Part shown: positions 1 to 6,237 of the stretch, one piece after another
Layout of the letters: the number at the start of each line of letters is the position of its first letter
Numbering within the stretch: the stretch's first letter is position 1
From: Mageeibacillus sp. UBA1243
Lineage (GTDB): Bacteria; Bacillota; Clostridia; UBA1212
NCBI GenBank assembly: GCA_002308595.1
Contig: DBWH01000040.1
Location: 7,390 to 14,441, forward strand
DNA: 7,052 nucleotides
Direction: 5' to 3'
Notes under the pieces: generated by a model
What the model was told of the DNA's origin: nothing
Seen by the model: the letters and a program-made list of their open reading frames with translations, nothing else
Database searches by the model: none
Program-made: the position numbers and the translations under genes

Positions 1-939
1 TTTGACATCTCCGGCTACGAGGTGTTCACCGGCGGCCGCCAGCTCAGCGGTATTGTGATTGAAGGCGGCCGGGGCATGGAGGTGTTCAACGGCACAGCCG
101 AGGCCGCGGAAGGCTACACCTCGTACCTGAAGCGCCTTGCCCTGAAGTATCCCGGAAAGAGGGTGGTGTCCGCAGTGACGCCAAACGCCTGCGCATTTTA
201 CGCCTCAAGCGAGTACAGGACCGAGAACCACAACCAGCAGGCCTGGCTGGAGCTTGCGGCGAAAAACATGCAGGGGGTCGTTGTGCCGGACATTTACGGG
301 GCATTGGCGGCTCATAAAGACGAATACATTTTCTTCAAGACGGACCACCACTGGACCGCCCTTGGCGCGTACTATGCGTACAGGGAGATCTGCAGGGAAC
401 TGGGTATGGCGGCTGTGGACATTGGCGAGCTCGAGACCAAAAAGATTGAGGGGTTCCTGGGCTCCACATACAGGAAGACAAACAGCAAGACCCTTGAGGC
501 CTCGCCGGATACGATCTACTGCTACATGCCCAAGGTGAGGACAATCGCCAAGAGCAACCGGGACAGGTCCGTGCTGAATATGAACGGCTTGGCGATGATA
601 GACGTGGTGAATCCGAACTACAGGGGGAGCAACCTTTACGTGTGCTTTATCGCCGGCGACAACCCCTACACCGAAATTACCACCAACGCGGGGACAGGCA
701 AATCCTGCTTCATTATCAAGAATTCATACGCCAATTGCCTGGTTCCCTGGCTCTGCCACAACTACGACACCCTGTACATCCTTGACCCCCGCCACGTGAA
801 CACCACCGACAGCAACCGGTTCAGCCTGGAGGGCTTCCTTGGAAGCCACGAGGTTGACGATATAATCGTTGTTTCCCACACACTTTTTGCCGCAACCGCC
901 AACAACGTGTTCTATGCGGGGCTCATGAGGCTGTCGTAA
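1..939 (+). CDS. DHHW-family (AlgX-like) cell-surface protein, 5'-truncated by the window edge
   Basis: The reading frame is open from base 1 with no stop upstream, so the start lies outside the window; the GTG at 22 is probably internal. About 312 residues are visible. The hallmark DHHW motif follows FFKT (visible residues 115-118). Near the C-terminus, IIKNSYAN contains a Ser (about residue 242) placed like the catalytic Ser of the AlgX/AlgJ SGNH-like fold, followed by the usual hydrophobic PWL...LYILDPRH segment. Known members are exported and often work beside an MBOAT acyltransferase in O-acetylating surface polysaccharide. No such partner is visible here, so acetylation is inference. 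The N-terminal signal or anchor is not in the window. Composition matches the next gene, cotH-like. The stop TAA is at 937-939. Confidence 0.85.
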   Translation, partial: FDISGYEVFTGGRQLSGIVIEGGRGMEVFNGTAEAAEGYTSYLKRLALKYPGKRVVSAVTPNACAFYASSEYRTENHNQQAWLELAAKNMQGVVVPDIYGALAAHKDEYIFFKTDHHWTALGAYYAYREICRELGMAAVDIGELETKKIEGFLGSTYRKTNSKTLEASPDTIYCYMPKVRTIAKSNRDRSVLNMNGLAMIDVVNPNYRGSNLYVCFIAGDNPYTEITTNAGTGKSCFIIKNSYANCLVPWLCHNYDTLYILDPRHVNTTDSNRFSLEGFLGSHEVDDIIVVSHTLFAATANNVFYAGLMRLS

Positions 940-951
940 AGGGCCCTGAAA

Positions 952-968
952 CGGCTGCCTTAAAGCCG
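952..968 (+). terminator. Weak hairpin after the DHHW gene
   Basis: CGGCT (952-956) can pair with AGCCG (964-968) over a 7-base loop, 13 bases after the stop codon. There is no T-run after it, only a pyrimidine-rich stretch (971-981), so it is at best a weak terminator. A new promoter begins shortly downstream, which is compatible with transcription ending here. Confidence 0.25.
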
Positions 969-989
969 CCGATACTTCCCTCAAACAAA

Positions 990-1019
990 TTGATTTTTCC
1001 CTTTCTTTTCGATTATAAT
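990..1019 (+). promoter_or_regulatory. Predicted housekeeping promoter of the CotH lipoprotein gene
   Basis: TTGATT (990-995, 4/6 to consensus) is separated by 18 bp from a perfect TATAAT (1014-1019). Transcription would start near 1026, giving a leader of about 33 bases. That leader carries a ribosome site GGGGAGA (1044-1050) ending 8 bases before the ATG at 1059. Confidence 0.65.
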
Positions 1020-1058
1020 GGACCCATGTAAGCACATTTTTACGGGGAGAAACTGCCA

Positions 1059-3302
1059 ATGGGAGCCCTTCGAACAGGAACAAAACTGAAAATATTGATA
1101 TGTTTGGGATTGGCGATTTGGGCAATCCTGATGACTCTTTCTGCCTGCGGACCGAAAAACGGTATTGATTCGTCACCGCTCCCTGAACCCACGGATGTTA
1201 TTGACATAAGAAGCGAAGAACCAACCGACGCCGAAACGCCTGCGCCAGCCGTGACACCGACGCCCACAGAAGCGCCCACGGAAGCACCCACTGATACAGC
1301 GGCGCCCACAAATACCGAAGCTCCCACTTTAACCGAAGCTCCGACGCCAACGGAAACACAAACCCCCGTCGAGACTCCTGCACCCACCGAGGCCCCCACG
1401 CCAACGGAAGCTCCCACTCCAACCGAAACCCCCACACCTACACCCACGGTGACGCCAACTCCGGGCCCTGAACCCGGAACACGGGAGTATTACGAAACAT
1501 ATTCTTTCCTTTGCACGGTCAAAACCGACAAGCGCATCACCCCCTCTCTTTACACCGACGGAAAAGAGCTTCCGGAAAGCCTGTCGGACCTCTACTACAC
1601 ATCCGACGCCCCCGGCGGAGCGCCAACCCGCGATAACGGCGACCTTTGGCTCTGCCTGGAGCCCCAAAAGGGCTATATGGTCTCCTCGGTGAGCGTGGAG
1701 GGAACATATGCGAAAATTGAGGACCTGGGGCGGGATGTTTACGTTATCCGGGGAGTGAAGAGCGCCCTTAAAGTTTCGGTGTCCTCCAGGGCGATGGCCC
1801 ACGCTGCGACAGGAGACTGTCTATTGGCGTCTTACGGGTACGGGATTACGGACAGCGGCGAGCTTTTGATCTCCTGGAAAGAGGCGGAGGGGACGCCCCT
1901 GCGCTGCGTGGAGATTGACGTTACCGACGGAACAAACACGGTTTCCAAAACATACGACGGCGACCTTGGCGAGTGCAATATCACGAAACTCACGCAGAAC
2001 ACATCATACACAATCCGGCTGAGAGCCTACGGCTACAAACAAATCGGAAGTGTTGCCACCTTCAGCTCCTGCTACATACCGAATGCGAGAAAGGTTGCCT
2101 TCCCCCGTGTGGAAATCACCACCGAAGACTACGTGTGGCCCACCTGCGAATACGTCACGCCTCCGCCCGGAAATATCGGAGCGGGTATAACCAATGCGAC
2201 CTGGGAAAACAGTATCGTGAAGATTTTCGACGCCTCCAACAATGTCGTTTACGACTCATCGGTGAACATGACCGCCGACAATGAGTTCCAAGGCGCCAAG
2301 ATGAAGATCCGCGGCAACACCAGCGCCTACGGCGTGAAGAAGCCCTACAAGATCAAGCTGAGCAAGAAGTGCGACCTGTTGGAGCCCTTTATAGACCGTC
2401 CGGATGACGGCAAGTCCTACGCCGACAAGGAGTGGCTCCTGCTCAACTACGGGACGGACATTTACCGCGTTGCCGGTGATGCCATTGCAGACGTCGTAGG
2501 CACCCCCTGGTCGCCTGACTGCACCTACGTCTGCCTCTACGTCAACGGCGATTACCGGGGCCTCTACGTGCTCTCTGAGTGCGTCAAGGAGGGCACCGGG
2601 AAAGGTGACGCCAAGTGGCGCTGCCCCGTTGACGACGACGGCTTTGTCATCGAATACGACGCCTACTGGTGGAACGAGCCTCTTCACTTCACCACCCCAT
2701 CCTGCGTGAACTTCGTGATGAAGTACACCTTCAAGTACCCTGACACCGACGATATCGACAAGAATTCCGCGGCCTACAAGTACATAAAGAAATACATGAC
2801 CGACCTTGAAAATGCGCTGGCCAGAAACGACAGCTCCTACCTTGACTACATGGACATGGACTCCTTCGTCAAGTGGCTCCTGGTGGCGGACTACATGTGT
2901 CTCCTGGACTCAGGCGGCAACAACCTCTACATGTGGAAGAAGGACTCCACCGCAGACAGCAAGATAGTCATGGGCCCCAACTGGGACTTTGACTCCTGGA
3001 AATGGAACGTGGACTCATTCGCCAATATCCACCGCGACGGCTCCCACTTCTACTTCCCCCAGCTTCTTAAAAAGCAGGAGTTTACCCAGGCATACAAAGA
3101 ACTGTTCTACAAAACCTACGACAAGGTGGCCGCAGCCGTCAACGCCGCCCTGGACAAGATCAACGAAAACGGCTACAACAGGCTCTACCGCATGGAGGCC
3201 ACCCGCTACCAGTCAGGGCAGCGGACCCTTGCCGATATGCGCAATTCATTTAACTCGTGGATAGGCGACCACCTGGCCTGGATGCAAGCTGCTATCGGTT
3301 GA
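1059..3302 (+). CDS. CotH kinase family lipoprotein with Pro/Thr linker and Fn3-like domain
   Basis: The product is 747 aa. It starts with a lipoprotein signal peptide: basic GTKLK, a hydrophobic core (about 11-27) and lipobox LSAC with the lipidated Cys at residue 30. A Pro/Thr/Glu-rich spacer spans about 38-138. Residues about 249-340 resemble a fibronectin type III domain (LLISWKEAEG ... LTQNTSYTIRLRAY). The CotH kinase domain covers about 380-700: MKIRGNTSAYGVKKPYKIKL (415-434), KEWLLLNYGTD, YVNGDYRGLYVLSE, FVKWLLVADYM, NNLYMW and GPNWDFD (639-645), whose Asp residues probably bind metal. CotH was first known as a spore-coat protein kinase; surface-anchored anaerobe members are common, and their substrates are mostly unknown. 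The product should sit outside the membrane, with the domains held away from it by the spacer. The ATG at 1059 is supported by GGGGAGA and a promoter. Composition matches the DHHW gene, but the promoter is separate. Confidence 0.92.
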   Translation: MGALRTGTKLKILICLGLAIWAILMTLSACGPKNGIDSSPLPEPTDVIDIRSEEPTDAETPAPAVTPTPTEAPTEAPTDTAAPTNTEAPTLTEAPTPTETQTPVETPAPTEAPTPTEAPTPTETPTPTPTVTPTPGPEPGTREYYETYSFLCTVKTDKRITPSLYTDGKELPESLSDLYYTSDAPGGAPTRDNGDLWLCLEPQKGYMVSSVSVEGTYAKIEDLGRDVYVIRGVKSALKVSVSSRAMAHAATGDCLLASYGYGITDSGELLISWKEAEGTPLRCVEIDVTDGTNTVSKTYDGDLGECNITKLTQNTSYTIRLRAYGYKQIGSVATFSSCYIPNARKVAFPRVEITTEDYVWPTCEYVTPPPGNIGAGITNATWENSIVKIFDASNNVVYDSSVNMTADNEFQGAKMKIRGNTSAYGVKKPYKIKLSKKCDLLEPFIDRPDDGKSYADKEWLLLNYGTDIYRVAGDAIADVVGTPWSPDCTYVCLYVNGDYRGLYVLSECVKEGTGKGDAKWRCPVDDDGFVIEYDAYWWNEPLHFTTPSCVNFVMKYTFKYPDTDDIDKNSAAYKYIKKYMTDLENALARNDSSYLDYMDMDSFVKWLLVADYMCLLDSGGNNLYMWKKDSTADSKIVMGPNWDFDSWKWNVDSFANIHRDGSHFYFPQLLKKQEFTQAYKELFYKTYDKVAAAVNAALDKINENGYNRLYRMEATRYQSGQRTLADMRNSFNSWIGDHLAWMQAAIG
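1240..1466 (+). repeat. Degenerate Pro/Thr-codon repeat encoding the CotH lipoprotein spacer
   Basis: This stretch encodes many copies of a degenerate PTEAPT/PTETPT unit, written as variants of CCCACGGAAGCT with frequent silent changes. Such spacers usually cross the cell wall and can be O-glycosylated on Thr. The region is likely to vary in length between strains by slippage. Long open frames on the opposite strand here are by-products of the repeat. Confidence 0.85.
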
Positions 3303-3317
3303 TTTTTGGCTCTTTAC

Positions 3318-3414
3318 GCATTTTGTCCATTTAACGATGAAACGAATTCAAACGCACTTCGAAGCCAAATTAATCTTCGAATTCATATAAGGAAATGATT
3401 ACTGGACAAAATGC
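3318..3414. repeat. 12-bp perfect inverted repeat with long loop
   Basis: GCATTTTGTCCA (3318-3329) is the exact reverse complement of TGGACAAAATGC (3403-3414), with a 73-base loop containing two GAATTC sites. The loop is too long for an intrinsic terminator. It forms the first arm inside the larger repeat element. Confidence 0.6.
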
Positions 3415-3453
3415 TTTGCGCGAGCTACCCTCTCGCAGTACCTCCGCACATCT

Positions 3454-3625
3454 CTTAAGCCGCGATTTCGGGCTCTTTGCGCAAGTCGCGGGAAAGATCA
3501 AAACGAAACAAGGCGTCTTGCGACGATTACTCGCGACTTGCTTTTCGCGAACAAACCACTCGAAGTACCTTCGTACATCATCGGGTTTGTTCACGAAAAA
3601 ATAGCTCCGAAATCGCTGGCTTAAG
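3454..3625. other. Candidate three-way-junction structured element
   Basis: Three stems close on one another. The outer stem pairs 3454-3474 with 3603-3625: 21 pairs in blocks of 8, 10 and 3, interrupted only by two single-base bulges (T3617 and T3606). Stem two pairs GCAAGTCGCG (3481-3490) with CGCGACTTGC (3532-3541). Stem three pairs 3542-3557 with 3584-3599 over 16 positions with one G:T-type mismatch. Junction linkers are short: 6 bases between the outer stem and stem two, none between stems two and three, and 3 back to the outer stem. Such close packing is unlikely by chance. It could fold in RNA (as a cotH 3' region or an independent RNA) or be a palindromic DNA element. No match to a named RNA family is claimed. 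Confidence 0.5.
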
Positions 3626-3718
3626 CAAGTCGGGGTCGCGCACGCAAAAATAGCTCAAAAATCAAGATTATTGGCTCTTTACGCAAGCCGCAGATGGCAT
3701 TGCATCAACCAATGTCAG

Positions 3719-3733
3719 GTGTCGTTTTGACAC
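3719..3733. promoter_or_regulatory. Palindrome 1, candidate operator
   Basis: GTGTCGTTTTGACAC has 5-bp arms around GTTTT. It shares the form GTGYC-N5-GRCAC with a second palindrome whose centre is 32 bp downstream, about three helical turns, so both would face the same side of the DNA. It lies about 40 bp before the -35 box of the HTH-nucleotidyltransferase gene. Confidence 0.5.
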
Positions 3734-3750
3734 TAAACGAAACAACAATA

Positions 3751-3765
3751 GTGCCAAAATGGCAC
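3751..3765. promoter_or_regulatory. Palindrome 2, candidate operator
   Basis: GTGCCAAAATGGCAC is a perfect palindrome with 6-bp arms around AAA, ending 7 bp before the -35 hexamer. With the related upstream palindrome and a shorter TGTC-TT-GACA palindrome (3769-3778) over the -35 box itself, it suggests a multi-site operator. The HTH protein encoded just downstream is the obvious candidate binder; this is inference. Confidence 0.55.
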
Positions 3766-3772
3766 CACTGTC

Positions 3773-3802
3773 TTGACAAGAAGGGGGCCAAACTATTATA
3801 AT
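3773..3802 (+). promoter_or_regulatory. Consensus promoter of the HTH-nucleotidyltransferase gene
   Basis: A perfect TTGACA (3773-3778) and perfect TATAAT (3797-3802) are separated by 18 bp. The start point would fall near 3809, leaving a leader of only about 12 bases that is almost entirely the ribosome site GGGGTGA (3809-3815). The strength of this promoter fits a gene kept in check by a repressor, consistent with the palindromes upstream. Confidence 0.85.
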
Positions 3803-3820
3803 GGCTGCGGGGTGATAAAA

Positions 3821-4309
3821 ATGTCAATAAGGCAGTTGCGCGAAACAAAGGGATTGACACAGAGCCAATGTTCTGAATATTTGCAGATTCCCCTTCGCAC
3901 GTATAAGAGGTATGAATCTGACGAGAGCAGGATCAACCGCATTAAGTATCAATACATTATCGAGCGATTAAACGCTTTCGGGTTTATCGATGAAGAGCAC
4001 GGAAAATTGACAATTGACCAAATCAAAGAGATTTGCGGCTCAGTTTTTCCCTCATATTCAGTAGAATACTGTTATCTGTTTGGCTCTTACGCCAAGGGAA
4101 CAGAAACAGAGACCAGTGACGTTGACCTGCTTGTTTCTCTGCCGGTTAACGGACTGAAATTTTTTGAACTGATAGAGATTCTTCGTGAAAAACTGAAGAA
4201 AAAAGTGGATTTACTTGATGCTGCACAGCTTAACAACAATCCTACACTTGTGCAGGAGATACTGAAGTACGGAATTAAAATATATGATCAACACTCTGCT
4301 GCCGGTTGA
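3821..4309 (+). CDS. HTH-domain nucleotidyltransferase (MNT/Pol beta-like fold)
   Basis: The product is 162 aa. Residues about 1-55 form an XRE-like helix-turn-helix (RQLRETKGLTQSQCSEYL ... RTYKRYE). Residues about 65-155 form a minimal nucleotidyltransferase domain: FGSYAKG with Gly-Ser at 88-89, then SDVDLLV with Asp100 and Asp102, and a third acidic position in KKVDLLDA (Asp130). This is the GS-x10-D-x-D pattern of the MNT family, whose members include antitoxins that AMPylate HEPN toxins. No HEPN gene is adjacent. The start is the ATG at 3821, preceded by GGGGTGA; the frame extends upstream to a TTG at 3773, but that codon is the -35 box and lies before the transcript start. The gene is AT-richer than its neighbours, suggesting transfer. 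It may repress itself through the palindromes at 3719-3765. The next gene follows after 53 bases. Confidence 0.85.
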   Translation: MSIRQLRETKGLTQSQCSEYLQIPLRTYKRYESDESRINRIKYQYIIERLNAFGFIDEEHGKLTIDQIKEICGSVFPSYSVEYCYLFGSYAKGTETETSDVDLLVSLPVNGLKFFELIEILREKLKKKVDLLDAAQLNNNPTLVQEILKYGIKIYDQHSAAG

Positions 4310-4362
4310 TTCCCGCAGGCGCCGGAGGGAGAATTGGCGGCAGGAAAAAGGAGAATGAAGCT

Positions 4363-4767
4363 ATGCCCAGGAAAAAAGATATACCGGAAATTGAGTGCCA
4401 CAGGCCCACGGCTGTGCTTGCCGTTGAGGCTCCGGAGAGGAAGCTTTATGCGTCCATCGCCAAGAACGATGCCGCAGAGGCCTTCGAGAAGCTGTGTGCG
4501 CCCCTTGCCGTGGAGCTGAAGGACGACGGGTGCTTTTCGAAGAAAGGGACCCTTCCGAAAAGCATTCCTTTTACCGCCAATGACATCGAAACCGAGCCCG
4601 GCGACGTGATCCTGACGGACGAAAATACCGTTGCCGTCTGCTACGGGAAAAAGGCGGTCAAGGCCGTAAGAATAGGCGAAAAGACCTACAAATCCAAGAA
4701 GCAGATCCTTGAGATATTCGGCGAAGGCGACGTGAACGTAAGGTTTTACCTCGAATGGAGCGAGTGA
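4363..4767 (+). CDS. Cyclophilin-like fold protein
   Basis: The product is 134 aa with no signal peptide, so probably cytoplasmic. Residues about 36-105 fit the bacterial cyclophilin-like fold family: NDAAEAFEKL, a mid-strand segment with KKGTLPKSIPF, then ETEPGDVILTDENTVAVCYG and RIG. The Gly-Asp of PGDVIL (80-81) and the YG (94-95) are typical of that family. An N-terminal extension of about 25 residues and a C-terminal tail ending VRFYLEWSE are also present. The biochemical role of this family is not established; peptidyl-prolyl isomerase activity should not be assumed. The start at 4363 is favoured over an in-frame ATG at 4306 because AAGGAGA (4348-4354) ends 8 bases before it. No separate promoter is obvious, so cotranscription with the HTH-nucleotidyltransferase gene is plausible. 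Base composition is clearly GC-richer than that gene. Confidence 0.7.
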   Translation: MPRKKDIPEIECHRPTAVLAVEAPERKLYASIAKNDAAEAFEKLCAPLAVELKDDGCFSKKGTLPKSIPFTANDIETEPGDVILTDENTVAVCYGKKAVKAVRIGEKTYKSKKQILEIFGEGDVNVRFYLEWSE

Positions 4768-4768
4768 G

Positions 4769-4842
4769 CTCACATAGGAAAGCATCAGCCGGGACAAAAG
4801 GATACCCACCCCCCCAGGGCAGGAGGTATCCTTTTGTGACAA
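4769..4842. repeat. 74-bp direct repeat, copy A
   Basis: It aligns without gaps to 6271-6344 with 66 of 74 positions identical. It begins CTCACATAG and ends TTTTGTGACAA, and contains the terminator hairpin at 4794-4837. The two copies bracket the reverse-strand ATPase gene. Confidence 0.9.
4794..4837. terminator. Bidirectional intrinsic terminator between convergent genes
   Basis: ACAAAAGGATACC (4794-4806) pairs perfectly with GGTATCCTTTTGT (4825-4837) over an 18-base C/G-rich loop. The A- and T-runs lie inside the stem, so it can work in both directions. It sits 26 bases after the cyclophilin-like gene stop and 26 bases after the ATPase stop on the other strand. Confidence 0.85.
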
Positions 4843-4863
4843 ATTGTTTATGCGGCAAGACAA

Positions 4864-6153
4864 CTAAATGAAATCGTCGCCAAGTAAAAAGTCGTAGATG
4901 TTAACTGTTAGAATACCGTTTTCGTCATACCAGGGAGATACAAGATCCTTGGTAACAATGATCTTCTTAAAAGAGTCATCAATCTTTTTGAAAGAATGTG
5001 TTTCCTGTATGCGCTTTTCTTCGTTGGGAAGAGAGTAAGCTGACTGGATATATACTCGACTCGATCCCAGGTTACAAACGAAGTCCACTTCAAGACTTAC
5101 CCGCTTTACGCTTCCGTCTTTTGTTTTTTCGACAACGGGCACAACACCCACATCGACATTGTAGCCTCGCATTCGGAGCTCATTATAAATTACGTTTTCC
5201 ATACTGTGATTCGGTTCGAATTGGCGGAAATTTATCCTTGCATTACGAAGCCCGAGATCGGAAAAGTAGAACTTAGAGGGCGTTTCGATGTAGCCTCTAC
5301 CCTTTATGTCATACCGCTTTGCTTCCTCTATGAGAAATGAATCTTCAAAGTAGCCAAGAAACCTGAGAATGGTGGCAGTGGCAATAGAAGTTTTTTTGAC
5401 GGTCTTGAAAGTGTTTTTAATCTTTTCAGGATTTGTCAATGATCCGACGGAAGACGAAAGAATATTCAACAAATCCTCCAGTTCGCCTACTTTACGTACT
5501 TTGTTGCGGCTTACGATGTCCTTGATATATATTTCTTTGAAGAGAGTGTTAAGAAGGGCGATTTTCTCCTGCGGGGTTCTCCGAAGGACGACAAGAGGTA
5601 TACCTCCGTAGAGCATATACTGCGTCAGCCCTTCGTACCTGTCGCCTTCCCATACAGTCATAAACTCCGAATAACTGAGCGGGTAAAGATGAACATCGTC
5701 GCCTCTTCCCTCAAATTCAGTAATTATATCGCTAGAGAGAAACTTAGCGTTGCTGCCGGTGACATATATGTCCATGTTGCTTCTGCGCAGATAACTGTTC
5801 AGCACAGATTCAAAAGCGTTTAATTCCTGAATCTCGTCAAGCAAAAGGAAGTACATGCCGTCGTCTACGACCTTCTCCCTGATGTATGCCATAAATTTTG
5901 AAGGGTCGACTTTTTTGTTCTCTGATCTCAATCGTATCAGGTCCTCGCCAATAAGCGAAAGATCCTCGGCAGAATCAAACGCAAAGCGGATAATGTGGTC
6001 TTCATTGACGCCAATGCTAACGAGGTAATTGTAAAAAATAGTGTTAAGAAGATACGACTTGCCGCATCTCCTGATGCCCGTTATCACTTTGATCAATCCG
6101 TTCTGCTTACGGGATATTAGCTGGTTAAGGTAATGGTCGCGATTGATTTCCAT
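4864..6153 (-). CDS. AAA-family ATPase with DUF4143 C-terminal region
   Basis: The product is 429 aa. The N-terminal AAA ATPase part shows Walker A GIRRCGKS (26-33), Walker B YFLLLDE (101-107) and a sensor-like YVTGSN (130-135). The C-terminal DUF4143 region contains ENVIYNELRMRGY (319-331), EVDF (355-358) and VYIQSAY (367-373). Those last elements match the usual E...ExD...xxQ pattern of a restriction-endonuclease-like fold, so DNA binding or cleavage is possible. Such proteins are abundant and variable in anaerobes, but their function is not established. The start is the ATG at 6153 (reverse strand), with AGGAGG (6161-6166) 7 bases before it; an upstream in-frame TTG lies within a 41-bp repeat and is unlikely. 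The gene is AT-richer than both neighbours and is bracketed by 74-bp repeats, suggesting an inserted cassette. Confidence 0.92.
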   Translation of the reverse strand: MEINRDHYLNQLISRKQNGLIKVITGIRRCGKSYLLNTIFYNYLVSIGVNEDHIIRFAFDSAEDLSLIGEDLIRLRSENKKVDPSKFMAYIREKVVDDGMYFLLLDEIQELNAFESVLNSYLRRSNMDIYVTGSNAKFLSSDIITEFEGRGDDVHLYPLSYSEFMTVWEGDRYEGLTQYMLYGGIPLVVLRRTPQEKIALLNTLFKEIYIKDIVSRNKVRKVGELEDLLNILSSSVGSLTNPEKIKNTFKTVKKTSIATATILRFLGYFEDSFLIEEAKRYDIKGRGYIETPSKFYFSDLGLRNARINFRQFEPNHSMENVIYNELRMRGYNVDVGVVPVVEKTKDGSVKRVSLEVDFVCNLGSSRVYIQSAYSLPNEEKRIQETHSFKKIDDSFKKIIVTKDLVSPWYDENGILTVNIYDFLLGDDFI

Positions 6154-6164
6154 AAACAGCCCTC

Positions 6165-6205
6165 CTATTGAAGATTTTTGCAACTTTTAACAGTTTTCTC
6201 ACATA
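6165..6205. repeat. 41-bp perfect direct repeat, copy proximal to the ATPase gene
   Basis: Identical over 41 bases to 6238-6278 (begins CTATTGAAGATTTTTGCAAC, ends TTCTCACATA). This copy covers most of the predicted ATPase leader and the first two bases of its ribosome site, and its last base is part of the -10 box. Confidence 0.95.
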
Positions 6206-6233
6206 TTATCGCATCGAAAGACACTGATGTCAA
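6205..6233 (-). promoter_or_regulatory. Promoter of the ATPase gene (reverse strand)
   Basis: On the reverse strand a perfect TTGACA (6233-6228) is 17 bp from GATAAT (6210-6205, 5/6), which is preceded by TGC, an extended -10. Transcription would start near 6198 and give a leader of about 45 bases. The promoter core fills the 32-base gap between the two 41-bp repeats. Confidence 0.75.
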
Positions 6234-6237
6234 GCTT

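Larger units (their letters stand above)
3301..3685. repeat. Nested direct/inverted repeat element with no convincing gene
   Basis: This gene-free stretch begins at the cotH-like stop codon. A 20-base unit recurs three times in direct orientation: GATTTTTGGCTCTTTACGCA (3301-3320), a copy with 3 changes at 3464-3483, and a copy with 1 change at 3666-3685. Its first half also recurs inverted at 3603-3613 (AGCTCCGAAAT) and 3652-3663 (AGCTCAAAAATC). A further direct repeat, CACG-A-rich-TAGCTC, lies at 3593-3617 and 3641-3665 (20/25 identical). Two overlapping frames of about 70 codons (3395-3604 plus, 3370-3594 minus) are open here, but neither has a ribosome site or known domain; they look like by-products of a palindromic element. 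It could be a MITE/REP-like repeat or a structured RNA; the sequence alone does not decide. Confidence 0.6.

Noticed and set aside
1026..1031. ATGTAA start-stop in the cotH-like leader
   Set aside because: It coincides with the predicted transcript start and has no ribosome site; likely chance.
724..1176. 150-codon antisense frame across the DHHW-cotH gap
   Set aside because: It runs opposite to two well-supported genes and their promoter, with no domain or ribosome site.
1040..1447. Val/Gly-rich open frame antisense to the CotH spacer
   Set aside because: It is the reverse reading of Pro/Thr codons, which gives Val/Gly/Ser repeats without stops.
3318..3414. Intrinsic terminator for the CotH gene
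   Set aside because: The 73-base loop and absence of a T-run after the stem do not fit a Rho-independent terminator.
3370..3594. 74-codon open frame on the minus strand
   Set aside because: Same palindromic region; its start lies in a stem arm and no promoter or ribosome site supports it.
3395..3604. 69-codon open frame on the plus strand
   Set aside because: It lies wholly inside the repeat element, has no convincing ribosome site or domain, and overlaps an equally open frame on the other strand.
3301..3685. CRISPR array
   Set aside because: The three repeat copies are unevenly spaced (163 and 202 bases), imperfect, and mixed with inverted copies; no cas genes are nearby.
4306..4362. Upstream ATG start for the cyclophilin-like gene
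   Set aside because: It overlaps the previous stop region, has a poor ribosome site, and encodes a Gly/Arg stretch over the real ribosome site of the ATG at 4363.
4288..4863. 191-codon antisense frame over the cyclophilin-like gene
   Set aside because: It overlaps a gene with a clear ribosome site and family match, and reads through the terminator hairpin.
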